This document shows positions 1 to 5,173 of a stretch of 8,834 nt of DNA, one piece after another; position 1 is the stretch's first letter; every line of letters begins with the position of its first letter. Location of the stretch: assembly GCA_017452305.1 (NCBI GenBank), contig JAFTMQ010000162.1, forward strand, positions 1-8,834, read 5' to 3'. This DNA is from Clostridia bacterium (lineage in GTDB: Bacteria; Bacillota; Clostridia; Christensenellales; Borkfalkiaceae). A program made the translations under genes and the position numbers. The notes under the pieces are model-generated. The model made no database searches. It saw only the letters and a program-made list of their open reading frames with translations, and was not told the DNA's origin.

Positions 1-238
1 TCCGTGCGCCTTGCTCATTTACGCATAGTAAACTCCCTGCGGCGTACTCGCAACGCCTTGAACTGCTCGTATCTACGTCGTTTTTCGTTTCTTGACGGGC
101 GAGTGGAAAGCCGTGGCGCATTTCCGCGTTGTTGCTCCGTGCGCCTTGCTCATTTACGCATAGTAAACTCCCTGCGGCGTACTCGCAACGCCTTGAACTG
201 CTCGCACCTCCGCCGTTTTTTCGTTTCTTGACGGGCGG
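1..238 (+). repeat. Two direct copies of a ~100-bp intergenic repeat (module Q, long form)
   Basis: Copy 1 occupies 1-101 and copy 2 occupies 136-238, offset by 135-136 bp. The first 69 nt (1-69 and 136-204) read identically, from TCCGTGCGCC through GAACTGCTCG. The tails diverge slightly and both end in CGTTTCTTGACGGGCG. The 34 nt between them (102-135) is not clearly repeated. A related copy lies at 6187-6299, sharing CATTTACGCATAGTAAACTC and the ending TTGACGGGCGG, and the ending also recurs in the 48-bp tandem repeat at 4101-4291. The element sits only between genes. No transposase or terminal inverted repeat is visible, so it is described as a dispersed intergenic repeat, not an insertion sequence. 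Open frames through it are repeat shadows. Confidence 0.85.
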
Positions 239-247
239 AACATTAAA

Positions 248-348
248 GTGAATTGCAAGCAAAGCTTGCATGAATTAAAATCTGCGATTTCATGAATTGC
301 TTTACTGCGTAAAACGTGAATTGCAAAGCAACGCTTTGCATTGTGGCA
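248..348 (-). repeat. Hairpin array 1: four short hairpins with 7-nt linkers
   Basis: Read on the plus strand, four quasi-palindromes follow one another. GCAAGC/GCTTGC has loop AAA (255-269). AAATC/GATTT has loop TGC (278-290). TTTAC/GTAAA has loop TGC (301-313, inside a 17-nt unit). GCAAAGC/GCTTTGC has loop AAC (323-339). The linkers are all exactly 7 nt: GTGAATT 248-254, ATGAATT 270-276, ATGAATT 292-298 and GTGAATT 316-322. On the minus strand these read AATTCAC or AATTCAT, the same linker used upstream of two genes at 6364-6435 and 7251-7257, so this copy is inverted relative to those. The array is bounded by TTGTGGCAATAAATA (341-355), also found with one mismatch at 6315-6329. No gene follows in the minus direction inside the window. 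Confidence 0.8.
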
Positions 349-360
349 ATAAATATAAGC

Positions 361-415
361 AATAAGAGAGAACAAATCGGAAAAGACCGAAACGTTCTCT
401 CTTATTTGTTATTAT
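361..415. terminator. Strong 13-bp stem-loop, probable intrinsic terminator
   Basis: AATAAGAGAGAAC (361-373) pairs perfectly with GTTCTCTCTTATT (394-406). The 20-nt loop contains a minor TCGG/CCGA stem. The plus-strand side continues TTTGTTATT and the minus-strand side continues into T-rich sequence, so it could terminate in either direction. It lies downstream of spmB (minus strand) with hairpin array 2 between, and would also close any plus-strand gene to the left of the window. The structure is seen directly; which transcript it ends is inferred. Confidence 0.7.
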
Positions 416-419
416 GAAA

Positions 420-653
420 GTGATATTCTTTGCTATTGCAAAGAGTGATATTTTTCCTGCGAAAAGTTAGATTGCTCGCTACGCTCGCGGTTATATTCTA
501 TTCGCACCAAAACTTGCGCAGCAAATATCACTCGGCATGAACCGAATATAACTTGCGTAGCAAATATCACTCGGCGTGAACCGAATATAACTGCGCAGCA
601 ATAGAACTCGCCATAGGCGAATAGAGTTGCGCGATACTCTGTTGGTATCACGC
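420..653. repeat. Hairpin array 2, downstream of spmB, with a different linker dialect
   Basis: The left part has linkers GTGATAT (420-426, 445-451), GTTAGAT (466-472) and GTTATAT (490-496). These separate the hairpins TCTTTGC/GCAAAGA (427-444), TTTTC/GAAAA (452-465) and a degenerate unit (473-489). In the right part the linkers are inverted: ATATCAC (525-531, 564-570), ATATAAC (546-552, 585-591), ATAGAAC (601-607) and ATAGAGT (621-627). They separate TTGC/GCAA, TCGG/CCGA, TTGC/GCAA, TCGG/CCGA, a short TGC/GCA and TCGCC/GGCGA (608-620). A last longer stem pairs GATAC (633-637) with GTATC (645-649), extended by GCG/CGC. Positions 514-552 and 553-591 are a 39-nt tandem repeat with two differences, both in hairpin loops. 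The array lies between spmB and the stem-loop at 361-406, so it would be in the spmB 3' untranslated region. Confidence 0.78.
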
Positions 654-669
654 TATAAGGGCGCGTTTT

Positions 670-1185
670 TCACATAATTCTACACAAAAAGCAGGCAAAA
701 ATCACGGACGCCAAATAGGAAAGGACGGCGATACACACCGCCGCGTTCAGCTTTTTCCGCTTCAATCCTGCAAAATACACCGCGCCGACGTAAAAAATCG
801 TCTCGGACGAGCCATACACCACGCATGCGCACCTTGCAATATAGCTATCCACCCCGTACAGTTCCAAAATATCGGACAGCACGGCAATTCCGCCGCTTCC
901 CGAAAGTGGCTTAATCAAGATTAAAGGCGCAATCTCTTTGGGCACGCCCAAAAAATCAAAGGCGGGCGCAAGCCATTTTGCCATCGCGCCGCCCAAGCCG
1001 CTCACCTCTAACAGCTTGGAAAGCATAGTCACCGCCGCTATGTAAGGAAAGACGGAAACAATCAACGGAATCACCCCTTTCACACCGTCCGCAAACGAAT
1101 CATACACCCGCACTTTCCTACACAGCGCAAACGCGAACGAGCCGAAAAAGATAAAGGGGATAATAAGCGCCAAAATTTTCGTCAT
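670..1185 (-). CDS. spmB: Spore maturation protein B
   Basis: This 171-aa polytopic membrane protein belongs to the SpmB/nucleoside-recognition (Gate domain) family. In B. subtilis, SpmA and SpmB act in the developing spore and are needed for normal core dehydration and heat resistance. The sequence shows an N-terminal hydrophobic segment, a central hydrophobic block ending in LIKPLSGSGGIAVLSDIL, which is characteristic of SpmB, then VVYGSSETIFYVGAVYF and a C-terminal hydrophobic segment. The length is close to that of B. subtilis SpmB (about 178 aa). The start codon overlaps the spmA stop in an ATGA arrangement (1182-1185), showing translational coupling. A G-rich stretch and CAGG upstream of the ATG may act as ribosome binding site. 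It is the last gene of the pair, followed by hairpin array 2 and the stem-loop at 361-406. Confidence 0.93.
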   Translation of the reverse strand: MTKILALIIPFIFFGSFAFALCRKVRVYDSFADGVKGVIPLIVSVFPYIAAVTMLSKLLEVSGLGGAMAKWLAPAFDFLGVPKEIAPLILIKPLSGSGGIAVLSDILELYGVDSYIARCACVVYGSSETIFYVGAVYFAGLKRKKLNAAVCIAVLSYLASVIFACFLCRIM

Positions 1186-1808
1186 CGCGTACCTGCCCCC
1201 GCCGTTTTCCGTTTTTTACCCCATACACGTCTCGGTTTTTCCTTGAAAACAGCCGTCTTTTTCGGCTTGATAAACGCGAGCACCAACAAAACGCCAAGCG
1301 CCGTGGAAAACACGGAAGTAATAAACGTGGGCAGAATAATATCCGTCGGCGCGCCGCTCCCCATCGCCACACGCACGGCAACGAGCGAGGTAGGCAAAAG
1401 CTGTAAAGAGGTCGCGTTTAACACAAAGAACATCGCGGACGAAAATTCCGCGTTTTCCGTCCGATCCAAAAGCTGTGCCGTCCGCACGCCGTAAGGGGTT
1501 GCCGCCCCCGAAATGCCCAAAACGTTGACGGACAAATTCATACACGCCGCCGACAAAGCCTCTTCGTCGTCCGTCCGTAAAATCCGCCGCGCAAGCGGTT
1601 TCAAAAGCCGAGAAACACCCCGCGAAACGCCGCTGTTTTCCCACACGCGCATAAGCCCCATCCACACGGAATAGGTAGCGATGAGCGAAACGGAAAGGGC
1701 AGCCGCCCTCGACGCGCCGTCCAGCATTGCCGACAAAAAATTCTCGGGCGCGGCGCAGAGCAGTAAAAAGGTGCACACCAAAAAAATCACGGTAAAAATC
1801 GTATTCAT
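1182..1808 (-). CDS. spmA: Spore maturation protein A
   Basis: This 208-aa integral membrane protein is the partner of SpmB and of the same nucleoside-recognition superfamily. Its family role is in the forespore membrane during late sporulation, affecting core water content. An N-terminal hydrophobic segment (about residues 3-20) is followed by further hydrophobic stretches. The signature NVLGISGAATPYGVRTAQLL matches the conserved GxxxAATPxG region of SpmA, and a hydrophobic stretch near residues 150-180 precedes a basic tail (KPKKTAVFKEKPRRVWGKKRK). B. subtilis SpmA is about 196 aa. The ATG at 1806-1808 is chosen because it starts the first membrane segment, but the Shine-Dalgarno is poor: AGGG lies only 2 nt from the ATG. 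It overlaps spmB by 4 nt. Its presence marks the host as a spore-former, or a recent descendant of one. Confidence 0.93.
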   Translation of the reverse strand: MNTIFTVIFLVCTFLLLCAAPENFLSAMLDGASRAAALSVSLIATYSVWMGLMRVWENSGVSRGVSRLLKPLARRILRTDDEEALSAACMNLSVNVLGISGAATPYGVRTAQLLDRTENAEFSSAMFFVLNATSLQLLPTSLVAVRVAMGSGAPTDIILPTFITSVFSTALGVLLVLAFIKPKKTAVFKEKPRRVWGKKRKTAGAGTR

Positions 1809-1825
1809 AGCCCTAATATATGCGC

Positions 1826-1854
1826 AAAAAAGGGGAAAAATGAGCGCTTTTCCC
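1826..1854 (-). terminator. Terminator-like hairpin in the spmA leader (possible attenuator)
   Basis: On the minus strand GGGAAAA (1854-1848) pairs with TTTTCCC (1839-1833) around an 8-nt loop and is followed by a C and a run of six T (1831-1826). That is the layout of an intrinsic terminator, and it lies about 18 nt before the spmA start codon. It could attenuate spmAB transcription, stop antisense transcription coming from the metG side, or be chance in AT-rich sequence. No convincing sigma-A promoter was seen for spmA on this strand. Confidence 0.4.
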
Positions 1855-1874
1855 TATCCACCCGCTTAAAACAG

Positions 1875-1903
1875 TTTACTTTTCAAGTAAAAAGCGGTAT
1901 AAT
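1875..1903 (+). promoter_or_regulatory. Predicted sigma-A-type promoter of metG with overlapping inverted repeat
   Basis: The -35 candidate is TTTACT (1875-1880) and the -10 is a perfect TATAAT (1898-1903), with a 17-nt spacer. Transcription should start near 1910, giving a leader of about 93 nt. A perfect inverted repeat, TTTACTT (1875-1881) / AAGTAAA (1885-1891) with loop TTC, covers the -35 box and the start of the spacer and could be an operator. The same TTTACT-N17-TATAAT layout occurs before the ferredoxin gene (8222-8250). Confidence 0.72.
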
Positions 1904-1923
1904 AAACGAAAATGGACGACTAT

Positions 1924-1991
1924 GCGCCTTACGGGGCGCGCAGCGTTTTGAATACTAATTCAAAAAAAACCGCGCAACGGCGCGTAAGGAG
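1924..1991 (+). promoter_or_regulatory. Structured metG 5' leader with three hairpins and Shine-Dalgarno
   Basis: Three local stems can be drawn: GCGCC (1924-1928) with GGCGC (1935-1939), TTTTGAAT (1946-1953) with ATTCAAAA (1958-1965), and CGCGC (1971-1975) with GCGCG (1980-1984). The last ends 1 nt before the ribosome binding site AAGGAG (1986-1991), which is 11 nt from the metG ATG. No T-box or SAM-riboswitch signature was recognised, although methionine genes in Bacillota often carry one. Whether these stems regulate translation is inference. Confidence 0.45.
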
Positions 1992-2002
1992 CAAACGCTA
2001 TT

Positions 2003-4000
2003 ATGGCAAAGAAACCTTATTACATCACCACCGCAATTGCTTATACCTCGGGCAAACCGCACATCGGCAACACCTACGAGGCGATTTTGGCAGACGCTAT
2101 CGCACGCTTCAAGCGTAAGCAGGGCTACGACGTGTTCTTTATGACGGGCACGGACGAGCACGGCCAAAAAATCCAAGAAAAGGCGCAAGCGGCAGGCGTA
2201 ACCCCCCAAGCCTTCGTGGACAAGGTTGCAGGCGACATCAAAGAAATTTGGGATAACGTCGGCACGTCCTACGATAAATTTATCCGTACCACCGACGCCG
2301 ACCACGTTGCGCAGGTGGCAAAAATCTTCAAAAAATTCTACGAACAAGGGGATATCTACAAGGACTATTACGAGGGTATGTATTGCACCCCTTGCGAATC
2401 CTTTTGGACGGAAAGCCAGCTCAAAGACGGCAAATGTCCCGATTGCGGCAGAGATTGCAAGCCCGCCAAGGAAGAGGCGTATTTCTTCAAAATGAGCAAA
2501 TATGCCGACAGACTTATCGAGCATATCAACACCCACCCCGAATTTATCCAACCCGTTTCCCGCAAGAACGAAATGATGAACAACTTCCTCTTGAAGGGCT
2601 TGCAGGATTTGTGCGTATCGAGAACCTCGTTCTCGTGGGGTATTCCCGTCGATTTCGACAACCGTCACGTCGTTTACGTATGGCTTGACGCGCTCAGCAA
2701 CTATATCACGGGCTTGGGCTTTGACGCGGACGGCAACCACGGCGAAAATTACAAAAAATATTGGCCCGCGGACTTGCACCTCATCGGCAAGGACATTCTT
2801 CGCTTCCACACCATCTATTGGCCCATCTTCTTGATGGCGCTCGGCGAGCCTTTACCCAAGCAAATCTTCGGCCATCCTTGGCTGTTGCAGGGGGACGGCA
2901 AAATGAGTAAATCCAAGGGCAACGTTATCTACGCGGACGACCTTGCAAAGCTTTTCGGCGTGGACGCGGTGCGCTATTTCGTGCTTCACGAATTGCCCTT
3001 TGACAACGACGGCCAAATCACGTGGGAGCTCGTTACCGAACGTTTCAACACCGAGCTTGCCAACGTCCTTGGCAATTTGGTGAGCAGAACGATTGCGATG
3101 ATCGACAAATACTTCGGCGGCACGGTTGTAAAATCCTTGCCTGCCAACGAGGAAGAGCCCGACGCAGAATTTAAAGCGACGGTAACGGGCGTTGTGGCAA
3201 GGGTGGCGTCGAAAGCGGACGAGCTTCGTATCGCAGACGCTATTTCCGAGGTATTCACCCTCTTCCGCAGAGCCAACAAATACATCGACGAAACGATGCC
3301 TTGGGCGCTTGCCAAAGACGAAAGCAAAAAAGCCCGCCTCAACGACGTGCTTTACAACCTTGCAGAGGCTATTCAAATCGGCGCAAGCCTGCTCGATAGC
3401 TTTATGCCCGAAACCTCGGCGAAAATCTTGTCCGCCTACGGCGCGGAAAGCAGAAGCCTTGAAGATTGCGCAAAATTCGCTCTTCGCGACAGCGTAACCG
3501 TAACGGCAATTCCGCCTATGTTCGCCCGTATCGACTTCAAGAATATCGCGCCCGAAATCGAGAAAATCAGAGCGGCGCAGGCGGCGGCATACGCGGCGGA
3601 AACGGCGGCAACCGCACCTGCCAAAACGGAAGAAAAACCTGCCGAAGCCCCCACGGAAGAAGCGGAAAAAACGCCGGAAATCACCTTTGACGAGTTTGTA
3701 AAGGTCGAGCTTCGCGTCGGTGAAATTATCGCTTGCGAGCCTGTACCCAAGTCCAACAAGCTCTTGAAAGAGACGGTAAAATTCGGCAACGAAACGCGCA
3801 CTATCGTATCGGGTATTGCCAAGCATTACAGCCCCGAAGAAATGGTAGGCAAAAAGGTGGTGTTCGTCACCAACCTCGCGCCGAGAAAGATTTGCGGCAT
3901 CGAATCGCAAGGTATGATTATGGCGGCGGAAGACGAAAACGGAAACTTCTCGCTCGTCGTTCCCGAAAAGGATGTGGCAAGCGGCACTCGCTTAGGCTAA
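2003..4000 (+). CDS. metG: Methionyl-tRNA synthetase
   Basis: This 665-aa class I aminoacyl-tRNA synthetase attaches methionine to tRNA-Met in the cytoplasm, for initiation and elongation. The class I HIGH signature appears as HIGN at residues 20-23 (GKPHIGNTYE), and the second signature KMSKS is at 300-304. The connective-peptide zinc knuckle has C128, C131, C145 and C148 (CTPC...CPDC), a four-cysteine arrangement. The anticodon-binding helical domain follows (WALAKDE region), then an Ala/Glu/Pro-rich linker of about 40 residues. A C-terminal tRNA-binding (Trbp111-like OB-fold) domain runs from about residue 560 to the end (FDEFVKVELRVGEI... SGIAKHY... NLAPRKICGIESQGMI), which supports dimerisation and tRNA docking. 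The length is normal for the long bacterial form. AAGGAG lies 11 nt before the ATG. The stop codon directly abuts repeat module P. It heads the cluster, divergent from spmAB. Confidence 0.98.
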   Translation: MAKKPYYITTAIAYTSGKPHIGNTYEAILADAIARFKRKQGYDVFFMTGTDEHGQKIQEKAQAAGVTPQAFVDKVAGDIKEIWDNVGTSYDKFIRTTDADHVAQVAKIFKKFYEQGDIYKDYYEGMYCTPCESFWTESQLKDGKCPDCGRDCKPAKEEAYFFKMSKYADRLIEHINTHPEFIQPVSRKNEMMNNFLLKGLQDLCVSRTSFSWGIPVDFDNRHVVYVWLDALSNYITGLGFDADGNHGENYKKYWPADLHLIGKDILRFHTIYWPIFLMALGEPLPKQIFGHPWLLQGDGKMSKSKGNVIYADDLAKLFGVDAVRYFVLHELPFDNDGQITWELVTERFNTELANVLGNLVSRTIAMIDKYFGGTVVKSLPANEEEPDAEFKATVTGVVARVASKADELRIADAISEVFTLFRRANKYIDETMPWALAKDESKKARLNDVLYNLAEAIQIGASLLDSFMPETSAKILSAYGAESRSLEDCAKFALRDSVTVTAIPPMFARIDFKNIAPEIEKIRAAQAAAYAAETAATAPAKTEEKPAEAPTEEAEKTPEITFDEFVKVELRVGEIIACEPVPKSNKLLKETVKFGNETRTIVSGIAKHYSPEEMVGKKVVFVTNLAPRKICGIESQGMIMAAEDENGNFSLVVPEKDVASGTRLG

Positions 4001-4069
4001 AAAACGGAGAAACCGCTACGCAATACAGCGTCGCGCTGCGGTAACCTTCGGTTACGTACTACTTGTACG
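4000..4069 (+). repeat. Stop-codon-adjacent repeat module P and three hairpins after metG
   Basis: Positions 4000-4034 match 6151-6185 over 35 nt with a single mismatch (CGGAG versus CAGAG). In both places the module begins inside the stop codon of the preceding gene (metG and the radical SAM gene). In this copy three consecutive hairpins follow: CAGCG/CGCTG with loop TCG (4026-4038), GTAACC/GGTTAC with loop TTC (4041-4055) and CGTAC/GTACG with a 5-nt loop (4055-4069). No T-tract follows, so this is not a classical intrinsic terminator. Confidence 0.75.
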
Positions 4070-4100
4070 CGCCCTCAGGCTGTCCTCGCGCTCCTTGTCT

Positions 4101-4291
4101 TGCTTGCGTCTTGCACCGTTTTTCCGTTCTTTGACGGGCAGAAAAAACTGCTTACGTCTTGCACCGTTTTTCCGTCCATTGACGGGTAGAAAAAACTGCT
4201 TGCGTCTTGCACCGTTTTCCGTCCATTGACGGGCAGAAAAAACTGCTTACGTCTTGCACCATTTTTCCGTTCTTTAACGAGCGGCGTAAAA
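4101..4291 (+). repeat. Four tandem 47-48-bp repeats (module Q, short form)
   Basis: Units start at 4101, 4149, 4197 and 4244. The spacing is 48, 48 and 47 bp, and the 47-bp unit has lost one T of the T-run. Each unit reads approximately TGCTTRCGTCTTGCACC, then a T-run, then CCGTYCWTTGACGGG and, in the first three, a CAG/TAG-A6-C junction. The last unit ends differently (GCGGCGTAAAA), like the single copy at 6251-6298, so the outer end is the original boundary and the inner units look like later tandem amplification. A minus-strand open frame with 16-residue repeats arises from the 48-bp period and is judged non-coding. Confidence 0.85.
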
Positions 4292-4369
4292 CCCCAGCCA
4301 TAATTCAGCATTCCGCACTCAGCATTTGCGAAAAGCATTCCGCATTTCACATTTATTAACGGAGTTACT
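4285..4369 (+). other. Module R remnant and ribosome binding site before tatD
   Basis: CCCCAGCCATAATTC (4292-4306) is a variant of the CCCAGCCACAA module found at 6335-6345 and 7212-7222. GCATTCCGCA occurs twice (4308-4317, 4335-4344), flanking a small TGC/GCA stem-loop, and TTTCACATTT follows. The layout resembles a decayed hairpin array. GGAG (4361-4364) lies 5 nt before the tatD ATG and decides that start. No promoter was recognised, so tatD is probably read through from metG. Confidence 0.5.
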
Positions 4370-5173
4370 ATGTATATCGACGTACACTGTCATTTAACGG
4401 GTGACGAATACGAAGCGCTCGGCGGTGTGGACGAGGTAATCGCCCAAGCCAAAGCCGACGGCGTGGCGTGTATGATTTGCTCGGGGTTCGACCTCGATTC
4501 CTCGTATATCGCCAAAGCGCTCAGTGAAAAGCACCCCGAAATATATTTTTGCGCGGGCTTTCACCCCAGCGAGCTTGATAAATATCAAGAGGGGGATTTG
4601 GATAAGCTCAAAGCCCTTTGTCAGCACGAGAAATGCGTGGCGGTGGGGGAAATCGGGCTCGATTATCACTTCGACGACAATCCGCCCAAAGAAACCCAAC
4701 GCGAGTTTTTCATCAAGCAGTTGGAAATCGCTTCCGATCTTCGCTTGCCCGTGGTCATTCACAGCCGCGACGCCGCGCAAGAAACCTTGGAGCTGTTACA
4801 GCAAAACGCTCACCTTTTGCAAAGCAAGGGCTTGATGCATTGTTATTCCTATTCGGCGGAAATGCTGGACGAATTTGCAAAGCTCGGGCTCAGCTTTTCC
4901 TTCGGCGGCCCGTCCACCTTCAAGAACGCAAGAAAGGTGTGGGAGTGTGTTCAACGCGTACCTGCCCCCTTGCTTTTATCGGAAACGGACTGTCCCTATC
5001 TCACCCCCGTCCCTTTTAGAGGGGAATTTCCCAACCAACCCAAACACGTAGCGCCCATCGTCAAAAATATGGCGGCGCTTCGCAACGAAAACGAGGAGAC
5101 TTTGAAAAAGCAAATTTTCGACAACGCGAAAAAGCTCTTTTTCAAATTAAACGAATATTATGGACGAAATTAA
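4370..5173 (+). CDS. tatD: TatD family metal-dependent deoxyribonuclease
   Basis: This 267-aa TIM-barrel hydrolase of the TatD/YcfH/YabD family is a divalent-metal DNase; E. coli TatD shows 3'-5' exonuclease activity and is linked to DNA repair and fragmentation. The metal-binding residues are in place: H6 and H8 in DVHCHL, E94 in GEIGLDYH (93-100), H131 in VIHSRDA, H157 in MHCYS and D207 in ETDCPYL (205-211). The length is full for the family. The start is the ATG with GGAG 5 nt upstream. The 3' end overlaps the radical SAM gene by 14 nt (5160-5173), a strong sign of translational coupling. Its position after metG matches metS-yabD in B. subtilis. The in vivo substrate in this lineage is unknown. 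Confidence 0.95.
   Translation: MYIDVHCHLTGDEYEALGGVDEVIAQAKADGVACMICSGFDLDSSYIAKALSEKHPEIYFCAGFHPSELDKYQEGDLDKLKALCQHEKCVAVGEIGLDYHFDDNPPKETQREFFIKQLEIASDLRLPVVIHSRDAAQETLELLQQNAHLLQSKGLMHCYSYSAEMLDEFAKLGLSFSFGGPSTFKNARKVWECVQRVPAPLLLSETDCPYLTPVPFRGEFPNQPKHVAPIVKNMAALRNENEETLKKQIFDNAKKLFFKLNEYYGRN

Noticed and set aside
4..231. A 75-aa plus-strand open frame at the left edge with an internally repeated sequence
   Set aside because: It is translated repeat DNA. The peptide repeat mirrors the 135-bp direct repeat, there is no ribosome binding site, and the same block occurs between other genes.
154..375. Minus-strand open frame of 73 aa
   Set aside because: It runs through the hairpin array and repeat copy 2, has no ribosome binding site and no protein-like composition.
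420..653. CRISPR array
   Set aside because: The constant parts are only 7 nt and the variable parts are self-complementary hairpins of 9-18 nt. There are no 25-40-nt repeats with unique spacers and no cas genes.
1809..1822. Sigma-K-like CATATATTA box just before spmA on the minus strand
   Set aside because: It would place transcription start at or past the ATG, and no matching -35 was recognised. It is left as chance.
1924..1991. T-box or SAM riboswitch in the metG leader
   Set aside because: The leader is only about 93 nt, and neither the T-box GGTGG...ACC element nor SAM-I helices with a terminator were found. It holds only simple local hairpins.
1912..2118. Possible leader peptide starting at ATG 1912 and overlapping metG
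   Set aside because: There is no ribosome binding site, it overlaps metG out of frame by more than 100 nt, and it has no run of methionine codons as expected for attenuation.
1955..2809. Long minus-strand frames opposite metG (1955-2809 and 2852-3910)
   Set aside because: They are antisense shadows. The plus strand encodes a complete MetRS with all motifs.
4075..4350. Minus-strand 91-aa frame with 16-residue repeats
   Set aside because: The repeats come from the 48-bp DNA period and change frame at the 47-bp unit. The Q element also occurs in other gaps without this frame.
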